Below, in pieces: positions 37,233 to 46,100 of a DNA stretch of 64,000 bases. Location of the stretch: the NCBI RefSeq assembly GCF_021412625.1, contig NZ_JAKCFI010000001.1, positions 1,297,428 through 1,361,427 on the forward strand, read 5' to 3'. Source of the stretch: Myxococcus stipitatus (GTDB lineage: Bacteria; Myxococcota; Myxococcia; Myxococcales; Myxococcaceae). The translations under genes and the position numbers were made by a program. The notes below the pieces were generated by a model. That model was not told the DNA's origin and did no database searches. It saw only the letters and a list, made by a program, of their open reading frames with translations. Positions within the stretch are counted from its first letter, which is position 1; each line of letters starts with the position of its first letter.

Positions 37233-38171
37233 TCACGCCTGGGCGATCTGCGGCAGGTTGGCCCGGGCCTTCTCGATGTCGCCCTCGTACTTGAGGACGA
37301 GGTTGAGCGTGGACGCCACCACGTCCGACGTGAGCTGCTCGGCGTTGAGCAGCACCAGGCTCTGCGCCCAGTCCAGCGTCTCGCTGATGGAGGGCGCCTT
37401 CTTGAGGTCGAGCGCGCGGATGGCGGCCACCGCCTCCACCACCTGCTCGGCGAGCACCTGCGGGACGTGGGGCAGGCGCGAACGGACGATGCGCAGCTCG
37501 CGCTCGCGGTCCGGGAAGTCGATGTGCAGGTGCAGGCAGCGGCGCTTGAGCGCGTCCGACAGCTCCCGGGCGGCGTTGGACGTCAGCAGCACGCGGGGGA
37601 TGTGCTTCGCGCGGAAGGTGCCCAGTTCGGGGATGGTGACGGCGTTGTCGCTGAGGACCTCCAGCAGGAAGGCCTCGAACTCCGGGTCCGCCTTGTCGAT
37701 TTCGTCCACCAGCAGCAGGGCGGGGCGTTCGGACAGCTGGGCGCGCAGGATGGGCCGGGGCAGCAGGAAGCGCTCGGAGAAGAACACCGCGTCGCCCGAG
37801 GCGAGCCGGTCCGCCGCCTCCGAGAGCGACGTGGTGCCCTGCACCATCTCCCCGATCTTGTCCTTGAGCAGCTGGGTGTAGAGCAGCTGCTTGGCGTACT
37901 CCCACTCGTACAGGGCCTTGGCCTCGTCCAGGCCCTCGTAGCACTGGAGCCGGATGAGCTCGCGGCCCAGCGCCGCCGCCATGGCGCGCGCCAGCTCTGT
38001 CTTCCCCACGCCCGCGGGGCCTTCCACCAGGATGGGCTTCTCCATCCGGTCCGCCAGGTAGGCCGCCGTGGCGATTTCAGGGGAGGGCAGGTATCCCACC
38101 TGCTCCAGGTGCTGCTCCGCGTCCGCCACGCTCCGGAAGGCGCGGACCTCTGCTGTCGAAGGGGTGCTCAC
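37233..38171 (-). CDS. MoxR family AAA+ ATPase
   Basis: A 312-residue chaperone-like ATPase. It has Walker A EGPAGVGKTEL, Walker B ALLLVDEIDKADPEFEAFLLEVL, sensor 1 VLLTSNAARELSDALKRRCLHLHIDFPD and the C-terminal helical lid. MoxR ATPases insert metals or remodel complexes, usually with a VWA-domain partner. No VWA gene is next to it here. The GTG at 38171 (STPSTAEVRAF) is chosen because residues further upstream are not domain-like. The ribosome site is weak. Confidence 0.88.
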   Translation of the reverse strand: MSTPSTAEVRAFRSVADAEQHLEQVGYLPSPEIATAAYLADRMEKPILVEGPAGVGKTELARAMAAALGRELIRLQCYEGLDEAKALYEWEYAKQLLYTQLLKDKIGEMVQGTTSLSEAADRLASGDAVFFSERFLLPRPILRAQLSERPALLLVDEIDKADPEFEAFLLEVLSDNAVTIPELGTFRAKHIPRVLLTSNAARELSDALKRRCLHLHIDFPDRERELRIVRSRLPHVPQVLAEQVVEAVAAIRALDLKKAPSISETLDWAQSLVLLNAEQLTSDVVASTLNLVLKYEGDIEKARANLPQIAQA

Positions 38172-38219
38172 GCGCCGGAACTTAACCGAGGGCCTCCCGC
38201 GGGACTGCGGCAAAAATGC

Positions 38220-38273
38220 CAGGGTTGCCCTGTCCGACGTGCCGCGGACTCGCTCCTCTGCCCCGCAACCCTG
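38220..38273. other. long-range inverted repeat upstream of small membrane protein
   Basis: CAGGGTTGC (38220-38228) and GCAACCCTG (38265-38273) are perfect 9-bp arms with a 36-nt spacer. A small GGCA-AAAA-TGCC hairpin lies directly to the left. It occupies the divergent region between the moxR-like gene and the small membrane protein and could be a structured leader or an operator. Confidence 0.35.
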
Positions 38274-38367
38274 CGGAATGAGGAATGGAATTAATTTGCG
38301 CACCCTGGGCACACGTCGTGCATCTCAGTCCCGTCACTCACTTGGGAATGCAGCGAGGTTCGGGGTC

Positions 38368-38589
38368 ATGATGTGGGCGTGGTTGAGGATGGTGCTGGTG
38401 GTGGCGGTCTTCCTCCTCCCGGGAGGATTTCCGGTGCTGCTGGGGTACGTCGCCGTGCGGACGCTGATGAGCCGCTGGCGGGTGGCGCGAGAGGAGGCGC
38501 ACCGGGTGGGGCAGGAGGCCTCGCTGCGGGACGTGCTCTCCACGCTGCATTTCAAGGAGCTGGTGCGCGACGCGCGCGCCGCCCTCTGA
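38368..38589 (+). CDS. small single-helix membrane protein
   Basis: A 73-residue protein with one membrane helix (MVLVVAVFLLPGGFPVLLGYVAV) followed by a basic, amphipathic cytoplasmic tail (RWRVAREEAHRVGQEASLRDVLSTLHFKELVRDARAAL). A GAGG site lies about 10 nt before tandem ATG codons. There are no recognised homologues. The positive-inside arrangement and helix periodicity favour a real gene. It converges on aglZ across a tandem-repeat spacer. Confidence 0.6.
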   Translation: MMWAWLRMVLVVAVFLLPGGFPVLLGYVAVRTLMSRWRVAREEAHRVGQEASLRDVLSTLHFKELVRDARAAL

Positions 38590-38662
38590 GTTTCTCACGC
38601 GGGTAGGGCATCGATGTCGCGGTCGAGCCCCCTGGCTCCCGTGACGCCGCCCGGACCCGCTC

Positions 38663-38716
38663 CGCCGGACTTCCGACACCCGCCGGACTCCCGACGCCTG
38701 TCGGACTCCCGTCCCG
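38663..38716. repeat. three 18-bp tandem repeats
   Basis: Units at 38663-38680, 38681-38698 and 38699-38716 share the pattern [CT]GxCGGACTyCCGnC. They lie in the 184-bp convergent spacer between the small membrane protein and aglZ, which holds no supported gene. Confidence 0.6.
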
Positions 38717-38773
38717 GCCCACCGGTCCGAGCGCGTCAGCGCACGAAAGGTGGGCGCGGGAGCGTGTGGCCGC

Positions 38774-41700
38774 CTACTTGTCGAGCTCGTCGACCAGCGC
38801 GGTCCAGTCGTCGTCCTCCTTGGCCGCCGCGTTGGGGAGCTGGACGACCATGGTGCGGTCGGTGGGCTCGGACTCCTCGCCCAGGCCCACGGGGGTGGGG
38901 GCGGGCGCGGGGGCCTTCTTCGCGGCGGGGGCGCTCTTCGCGGCGGCCTTCGGGGCCTTGGCGGCGGGCGCGGGCGCGGCGGCGGCCGGGGGGATGGTCT
39001 GGTTCAACTGGGTGCGGATGGCCAGGTCGTCGTCCTCCGGTGGCGGAGCGGCCTTGGCGGCCTTGGCGGCGACGGGGGCGGGGGTGGCGGGGGCCTTGCT
39101 CTTGAAGCGCGCCAGTTCCAGTTCGGCGACCTTGAGGGCCTTGCTCTTCTCCTGCACGGACTGCTGCAGGCGGGCGACCTCCTGGGCCTTGATGGCGTCG
39201 CGGCGCTCCAGCTCCGCCTTCTGCTTGGCGGACAGGTCCTCGAGCTCCTTGGCCTGACGGGCCTCCAGGTCCTTGCGCTCCTTCTGGGCGGTGGCGAGCC
39301 GGGCGGCGGCCTCGTTGGCCTTGCCTTCGGCGGCGGAGACCTTCGCGTTCAGCTCCTTCTCCGCGCGGGCCTTGGCGCCCTGGGCGTTCTCCAGCGCGAG
39401 CTCCAGGTCCTGCGCCTTCTTGGCGCGGGCGGCGAGCTGGGCCTGGAGGTCCTTGGCCTTGGCGTCGTGTTCGGCGGCGCTCTTCTGGGCCTCCTGGGTG
39501 AGCTGGGCGACGCGCTGCTCGGCCTTGGCGAGCTTCGCGGCCAGTTCGTCCGCCGCGCGCTTGGCGTCCGCGCGCTCCTGGGCCGCGGCCTGCGTCTGCT
39601 GCTGGAGGCGGGCCTCGGACTGCTGGAGCTGGGCGGCGACCCCATCGCGCTCCTGGCCGAGCTTCTGGTGGGCGACGTTCGCGGCGCGCAGCTGCTCGTC
39701 GCGCTCGCCCAGGGCCTTCTTCGCCAGCTCGAGCTGGTTGTTGAGGCCGGCCATCTGCTGGCCCAGGCCGTCCGCGTGGCGCTTGGCGTCCGCGGCCTGT
39801 GTCTGGAGCTTCGTCTCCAGGGCCTTGAGCTGCTCGGTGCGGGTGGCCACCTCGCGGTTGAGCACCTCGGCCTGACGCATCTTCTCCTGCGTCACCTGGG
39901 TGAGCTTGCGCAGGGTGTCCGACAGCTCCTTGCCCTTGGTGGCCAGGTCGTTCTGGAGCAGCTCCTCGCGGCGCTGGGACTCCTCGGTGAGGGTGTCCAG
40001 GCGCTCCTTGAGGGTGGCGCGGGCGTCCTCCACCTGCGCCAGCTGCGAGGTCAGGTGGGTGACCTCGGCGACCTTGGCGCCCAGCTCGTGCTTGGTGATG
40101 GTGAGCTGTTCGCCCAGGTCCTCCACCTGGTTGCGCGCGTCGTTGAGCTCCGCCTCGAGGCCGGACTGGGTGGCGGCGGCCTGCTGCCGGGTGCCCGCGT
40201 GGGCCTGCTGCTCCCGGGCGAGGTGGTCGCGCGTGGCGGCCAGCGCCTCCTGGGTCTGGAGCAGCGTCTGGCTGGTGGCCTCCAGCTCCGAGCGCAGCCC
40301 GTCGCGCTCGTTCGTGAGGGCCTCGATCTGCGCGCTCGTCTCGGCGGCGAGCTTCTCGTGCGCGGCCCGTTCGGCCTCGTAGTTGCCCAGCGTCTCCGAC
40401 AGCTCGCCGCGCAGCTGGCCGATCTGCCCGGTGAGGTCCTGCTCCAGGGCGTCCTTCGCCTGTCCCAGCGCGTGCAGCTCGGCGGTGCGCTGGTCGCGCT
40501 CGGCCGTGGTGCGGGTGAGGGCGTCGTGCGTGTCCTGGAGGCGGGCGCGCGTGTCGTCCAGGTCGACCTGGAGCGCGTCGCGCCGCGCGGTGGTGGTGCC
40601 CAGCTCGTCGCGCGTCTCCTCGAGGGTGTTCTGCGTCTGCGCGAGCGTCTGGCTGGTGGCCTCCAGCTCGCCGCGCGTCTCCGCCAGCGTGCCCTCCGTC
40701 TGGGCCAGGCGCTCCTGGGTGTCGGCGAGGGTCGCCTCGGTGCGACCCAGCGTGTCCTGCGTCTGGGCGAGCGTCTGGCTGGTGGCCTCCAGCTCGCCGC
40801 GCGTGGAGGACAGCGCCTCCTCCGTCTGGGCGAGCCGCGCCTGGGTGTCGGCCAGCGTCTGGCTGGTGGCCTCCAGCTCGCCGCGCGTCTCGGAGAGGGA
40901 CTCCTCCGTCCGCGCGAGCAGGCCCTGCGTCTCCGCGAGCTGCTGCTCGGTGCGACCCAGTGTGTCCTGCGTCTGGGCGAGCGTCTGGCTGGTGGCCTCG
41001 AGGTCCCCGCTCAGCTCGGCGATGCGCTGGTCGCGCGTCGCGACCTCGCCCTGGAGCCCCTCGATGCTGGCGTCGCGTTGGGCGACGGTGTCCTCCAGGT
41101 CCGTCACGCGGCCCTGGAGCTGGTCGCCGTGCCGCTGCGCCTCCTCCAACTGGGCGGTGAGGGCCTGGATCTGCCCGGTGAGGTCCGCCTCCTGCTCGGC
41201 CTTGGCCGCGCGCAGCTCCTCGAGCCGGCCGGTGAGGTCCTGCTCCAGCGCGTCCTTGGCGACCCGCAGCGCCTCGAGCCGGCCGGTGAGGTCCTCCTCG
41301 AGGGCGTTCTTCGCCTCGGTGAGGGCCTGGAGTTCACCCGTCAGCTCGGCCTCGCGGTCCGCGAGGTGCGCCTTGACGGCCTCGACCTCGCCCTCCAGCT
41401 CGCCGATGCGCTCCAGCTGCTGCTGGATGGAGGAGTTGAGCTCCGCCTCGGTGTGCTCGTTGCGGGCGATGGTCTCCGCCAGCTCGCGGTCGAGCGTGGC
41501 GATCTTCGCGTCGCGGTCCTCGACGCGCTGGTTGAGCTCCGCCTCCTGGGCGTCCTTGTCCAGCCGGAGTTGATCCCGCTCGCTGGTGGTGCGCGCCAGG
41601 TCCGACTCGAGGTCCGCGACCTGCTGGCCGAGGCGCGCCTCCAGCGCGTCGCGCTCGGCGTTGAGCCGGGTGATCTCCGCGTCCGCCCGCGCGCCGTGCT

Positions 41701-43012
41701 CCTCGGCGGCGGAGGCCCGGGCCTCCAGGCCCCGCACGGTGGTGTCGCGCTCCTGCTCGGTCTGCTGGAGCCGTTCCTGGAGGGCCTGGATCTCTCCGTC
41801 CAGCTCGGCGTAGCGCTGATCCCGCTCGCTGATGGTGCGGCCCAGCTCCGCCTCGAAGTCGTCGCCGCGCTTGCCCAGCCGCGCGCTCTCCGCCTCCTGG
41901 GCGCGCAGGGCGTCCTGGAGCTTCTGCTCCTTGACCTCGAACTCGAGCGTGACGACGCCGAGGTGCTTCTCCAGCTTGTCGTGCTCGCCGCGCAGGTGGT
42001 CCAGCTCGCCGCCGCGACGCGCCAGCTCGTCTTCGCGGTTGTGGACCTCCTTGCGCAGGAGGTTGATGTCCTTCTCCTTGGAGGCGACGACCTCGATGAG
42101 GTCCTTCTCCGCCGAGAACTTCTGGAGGAGCAGGTCGTCCACGGTGGCGCCGTGCTCGCGCTCCTTCTGGAGCATGGCCTGCTGGGCCTCGTTGAAGCGC
42201 CGCAGCAGGTCATCCACCTGCATCTTCAGGCCCTGCAGCTCCACGTCCTTCTCGTGGAGGCGGTCCTCGCCGGACAGCAGCTCGCGCTCGCGCACGCTCC
42301 AGATCTCGGAGAGGCGCGCGAGCTGGGCCTCGCGCGTCTTGAGCTCGTCGCGGAGGATCTGGATCTTCCCCTCCGGCGTGCCCATCAGCTCGCGGCGGGG
42401 GGGCGGGCGCTTGAGCTGGCGCGACTCCGCGAGCAGCTCCGCCTTGCGGTCGGCGATGGACTGGAAGGCGCGATCCAGGAAGGCGCGATCCTCGTCCGTC
42501 ATCGCGCTGCGGCGCTCGCGCTTCGGCAGCTTCGGCGGCCCTCCGGCGCTGGTGCGGATCGCCGGCATGGGAGGCGGAGCCTCTCGGGGCGCGTTGCCCG
42601 CGAGCGCGGCGTCCAGCGACGCCTCCGATTCGTCGGCGCCCGGTGGGACGATGCCGGTGCTGAGCGACGCCAGCTCACCCATCTCGAAGGGGATGACGAG
42701 GTAGCCGTCCGCGGCGCCCGGCGTCTGCCGGTGCTGGGTCAGCCCCTCGACGCCCGTGTCGGAGGAGAGCAACAGGACCTTGAGGTTCTGTCCCCACTTT
42801 CCCTTCTTGATCTGCCCGCACAACGTGAACCCGGACTGATCCGGCAGCTCGGCCCGGAGGACGACGAGATCCGGTCGGCGCTTCTCCAGCTCGCGTTGCG
42901 CATCCGTGGCCGTCGCCGCCATGGCGGTCTGGTAGCCCGCGCTCTTGAGCACGGTCGCCATGCTGAGGGCGAAGTCGTTCTGACTTTCAACGATGAGGAC
43001 GCGGCGCTCCAT
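38774..43012 (-). CDS. aglZ: AglZ-like gliding motility protein, pseudo-receiver plus giant coiled coil
   Basis: A 1412-residue protein with a receiver-like domain (1-125) and about 1100 residues of coiled coil, matching the architecture and size of Myxococcus AglZ. In gliding, AglZ binds MglA-GTP at the leading pole and joins the Agl-Glt focal-adhesion machinery. The receiver cannot be phosphorylated in the usual way: the acceptor Asp is Arg53 (PDLVVLRAELP), the acidic pair is Glu9-Ser10, and the KPF Lys is Ile. The coil carries repeated ELEATSQTLAQTQ units and ends in an Ala/Pro/Lys-rich linker and an acidic tail. An AAGGG site precedes the ATG. It lies 99 bp after a glycosyltransferase gene on the same strand. 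Confidence 0.88.
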   Translation of the reverse strand: MERRVLIVESQNDFALSMATVLKSAGYQTAMAATATDAQRELEKRRPDLVVLRAELPDQSGFTLCGQIKKGKWGQNLKVLLLSSDTGVEGLTQHRQTPGAADGYLVIPFEMGELASLSTGIVPPGADESEASLDAALAGNAPREAPPPMPAIRTSAGGPPKLPKRERRSAMTDEDRAFLDRAFQSIADRKAELLAESRQLKRPPPRRELMGTPEGKIQILRDELKTREAQLARLSEIWSVRERELLSGEDRLHEKDVELQGLKMQVDDLLRRFNEAQQAMLQKEREHGATVDDLLLQKFSAEKDLIEVVASKEKDINLLRKEVHNREDELARRGGELDHLRGEHDKLEKHLGVVTLEFEVKEQKLQDALRAQEAESARLGKRGDDFEAELGRTISERDQRYAELDGEIQALQERLQQTEQERDTTVRGLEARASAAEEHGARADAEITRLNAERDALEARLGQQVADLESDLARTTSERDQLRLDKDAQEAELNQRVEDRDAKIATLDRELAETIARNEHTEAELNSSIQQQLERIGELEGEVEAVKAHLADREAELTGELQALTEAKNALEEDLTGRLEALRVAKDALEQDLTGRLEELRAAKAEQEADLTGQIQALTAQLEEAQRHGDQLQGRVTDLEDTVAQRDASIEGLQGEVATRDQRIAELSGDLEATSQTLAQTQDTLGRTEQQLAETQGLLARTEESLSETRGELEATSQTLADTQARLAQTEEALSSTRGELEATSQTLAQTQDTLGRTEATLADTQERLAQTEGTLAETRGELEATSQTLAQTQNTLEETRDELGTTTARRDALQVDLDDTRARLQDTHDALTRTTAERDQRTAELHALGQAKDALEQDLTGQIGQLRGELSETLGNYEAERAAHEKLAAETSAQIEALTNERDGLRSELEATSQTLLQTQEALAATRDHLAREQQAHAGTRQQAAATQSGLEAELNDARNQVEDLGEQLTITKHELGAKVAEVTHLTSQLAQVEDARATLKERLDTLTEESQRREELLQNDLATKGKELSDTLRKLTQVTQEKMRQAEVLNREVATRTEQLKALETKLQTQAADAKRHADGLGQQMAGLNNQLELAKKALGERDEQLRAANVAHQKLGQERDGVAAQLQQSEARLQQQTQAAAQERADAKRAADELAAKLAKAEQRVAQLTQEAQKSAAEHDAKAKDLQAQLAARAKKAQDLELALENAQGAKARAEKELNAKVSAAEGKANEAAARLATAQKERKDLEARQAKELEDLSAKQKAELERRDAIKAQEVARLQQSVQEKSKALKVAELELARFKSKAPATPAPVAAKAAKAAPPPEDDDLAIRTQLNQTIPPAAAAPAPAAKAPKAAAKSAPAAKKAPAPAPTPVGLGEESEPTDRTMVVQLPNAAAKEDDDWTALVDELDK
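40263..41010. repeat. direct DNA repeats inside the aglZ coiled coil
   Basis: At least five near-identical copies of a segment starting GCGTCTGGCTGGTGGCCTC occur, beginning near 40265, 40645, 40770, 40855 and 40981. They encode the coil motif ELEATSQTLAQTQ. The copies sit in the same heptad register, so recombination could lengthen or shorten the rod without a frameshift. Confidence 0.7.
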
Positions 43013-43111
43013 GAAGCCCTTTCACCCGGAAAAAGTGCAGTGAAAACCGCGACATCCTACTGGGCGGGCTGGAGGCTTGGAAAGTTTCCGATGGGGGCTC
43101 GGTTGGCTGCT

Positions 43112-46100
43112 TCACGAGCCCTTGCCGCGGACGGTCCCGTGTTGACGGGTCGACGGCTGCAGGCGGGATGGATCCGTGTCCTCGTCCCGCCCCGGGAAGG
43201 TGGTGGGCGGCGTGTGACGGGCGAACCGCGTGCCTTCTGGAGGACAGTAGCCGTGGGCGAGCTGGGCGAACCACGGGTTGAGCGTCGAGGCGAGGGGCTC
43301 CGGGGCGGGGCCGTCCTCCTCGGGCGCGGCGTCGCCAGTCGCCTCGTCCGCCTCGGCCTCCTGGAGCTCGTCCTCGTCGATCAACCGCGCGGCGCCGCTG
43401 ACGGACAGCTCCGCGTCCTCCACCTCGTCGCTGCTGATCTCATCCGGCTCGTCGAGACGTGGGCGCGAGTGGGGCGGAGTAGGTGAGCCCTCTTCGGGCT
43501 CGTCGATGGCGTGGGCCTCGTCCTCGGAGATCTCCTCGGGTTCGTCCTCGGGGTCCCGAGGGGGGATGCCCGAGCGGGGCGTAACGTCTCCCACCGGTTC
43601 GAGGCGAGGTGGTCCGTCGATGGACTGGAGGCGCGGGGGGCGTTGGCGGGGGACCGGAGGTGGCGTCGCCGCTCGGGGGGGAAGCGCTGGTGGACGCTCC
43701 GCCTCGCTGACGGCGTTGTTCGGGCGGAGGATGGGAGGAACCCGATCCGCGTCGGATGTATCACCCCGTACCGAGGTGTTGCGCTCGGTCGTGCCCATGT
43801 GACGCGTCAGCACGGGCGGTGAGCGCTCCGATTCGGTGGTGCTCGAGCGCGACGCCGTGACACGCGCATGCTCGGGCGGGGCGTTCGGGCGGATGATGGG
43901 CGGGAGCCGCTCTCCCTCGAGGGCGGGACGGGAACCCGACACCCCGCGCTCGGAGTCGTTGCCGGTCGAGGCGCGGCCCGATTCGGTGCTCGAGGTCGAG
44001 GGGCGGAGCGACTCGGTGCCCACGGAGTGCGTCCGACCGGAGGGTCGGTCCGACTCGGTGCCCGAGGCCGAGAGGCGGCTCGAGTGTCGCTCTGGGTCGG
44101 TGCCCACGGAGTGCGTCCGGCCCGAGGGGCGGTCCGCCTCGGATGCTCCGTTGCCGCTCCGACCCGAGTGACGCTCGGCATCGGTTCCGGAGCTGTTCGA
44201 GCGTCCCGAGGGGCGGTCCGACTCGACGGCGGAAGGAGAGCCCTTCGCCGGAGTCGTCAGCGGCGCCATCCGTCGCGAGGGGGTCTCCACGCGGGAGGTG
44301 GTGCTACGGCTCGCCAGGATGGAGCGCGCGGGCACGATCGGTGTCGGCGCGGGCGCTTCGTCGTGGCTCGACGCTCCGTTCATCCGAGAACTCGTCGTCG
44401 ATTCGCGGGACGGTGGAGGCGGGACCTTGACGCTGGTCTGTGGCGTCAGCGCATCGTCGCGGGTCAGCGAGGCCGGGGCCTTGATGATGGGCGTCGGCGA
44501 AGGCGGCTCGTCGAGTGGAAGTGGCGCCGGGGCCCTGACGACCGGCGTGGGCGAAGGGGGCTCTTCGCTCGTCAGCGAGACGGGAATCTTGATGATGGGC
44601 GTCGGCGAAGGTGGCTCGTCACCCCTCATCAACGACGCCGGCCCCTTGATGATGGGGGGCGGCGACGGAGGCTCGTCACCCTTCATCTCCGAAGCCGTCC
44701 CCTTGACGGGGGGCGATGACGGAGGCTCGTCACCCTTCATCAGTGACGCAGGGCCCTTGATGATAGGCGTTGGTGAAGGCGGTTCGTCGAGCGGAAGCGG
44801 CGCCGGCACCTTGACGACGGGAGTCGGGGAGGAGAACTCCTCGCGCGCCGAGTCGGCTTCATCGACCTTCCCGGCGGCCGGCGTCTTGTCGACCGGCGTT
44901 GGCGCGGGCGCCTCATCGAGGGGAACCTGCGCTGGCGTCCAGGCCCCAGGGGCGGGCGATTCGTCGTGGCGAAGCGCGGACGCGGTCTTCGTGGCCGGTG
45001 TCGAGGGCGCGGGCTCTTCGACGACGTCGCGCGATGCGGCGTCATCCTCCTCGGCCCGCGCTTCGACTCCCTCCGAGGACGGCGCGTCCGCGTGGCGCTC
45101 CTCCTCCTCTCCCGACGTGGAATCCTGCGACCGACCGTGCCGGGGGGCGACGGGCGTCGGAGGGGGCGGCTCGTCACCGAGCGCGGGCGCCGGGTGACGC
45201 GCGTCCGGGGCCTCGTCCTCGGTCGACCCTGGCGCGCGGTCCTTCGCGGAAACATCGCCACGCGCGTCGTCGGCACTGTCTCCTTCGGACGCGGCGCGCA
45301 TGGGCGTGACGGGAGTCGGGTCGGCGCCAATCGCGATGGGCGTGCCCACCACGACACCCTGGGCGCCCTCCACGGAGGAAGCCTCCTTCTCAGGGGACTC
45401 CGATGGCGCGGAGGCGCTCGGCGTCGCGGCCCGAGGCGCGCGCTCCCGCAGGGGGAGCCCCATCACGACGGGCATCTCGACGGGACGTGAATCAGGTTCC
45501 GTCTTCACCAACCGCGTATCGAACCCATCGTCGAGCGCCGTCCCCATCACCACCGGCGCGTCGTCGACCGGCGCCGGCGCGGGGGCCTTCTCGACGGGGA
45601 CGTCGCGCTTCTCCGGCTGGGGGATGCGCACGCGTCCACTGTCCGGGGGCGCGAGCGTGGCCAGCCGGCTCGTCGGCGTGCCCGTCACCATCGTGGGCGC
45701 GGGCAGGTCGTCCTCGCTCGTGCTGGGCACGGGGCCGACGCGCTTCTCCAACAACGAATCGTAGAGATCCAACAGCTGCCCGCGGATGACACCCGCGTCC
45801 AGCGAAGCCTCCGCGTGGGCCCGAGCGCGCCGACCCAGGGCCACGCGCTGGGGGATGTCCTTCGCCAGCTCGATGATCCGCTCGGCCATCGCCCGGCTGT
45901 CACCCGGCGGGAAGAACACCGCGGCGTCCTCGGGGAGCAGCTCGCGGGTGACCGGGAGATCCGCCGCGATGACCGGTCGCCCCGCCGCGAAGTACTCCGA
46001 CACCTTCGCCAAGGGGCCGCCCTGCAACCGGTTGCGCTCCACGTCGTCGAGCGCGAGCACACCCGCGTCCGCGAGCGCGAGCACCTTGGCCACGTCGTCA

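Noticed and set aside
38614..39105. Plus-strand frame covering the 18-bp tandem repeats (PPDFRH-PPDSRR-type peptide)
   Set aside because: It runs deep into the aglZ coding region on the opposite strand, with only Arg/Pro/Gly-rich shadow sequence and no ribosome site.
38750..43486. Very long open frame on the plus strand opposite aglZ (about 1578 codons, rich in Leu, Gly, Ala and Val)
   Set aside because: It mirrors the codon bias of a GC-rich, Glu/Gln/Ala-rich coiled coil; it has no domain or ribosome site and the minus strand encodes a recognisable protein.
44298..45197. Gly/Ser-rich plus-strand frame with MGVGEGGSS repeats opposite the glycosyltransferase tail
   Set aside because: The repeats are the antisense of the Pro/Ser/Thr repeats of the real gene; no ribosome site or domain.
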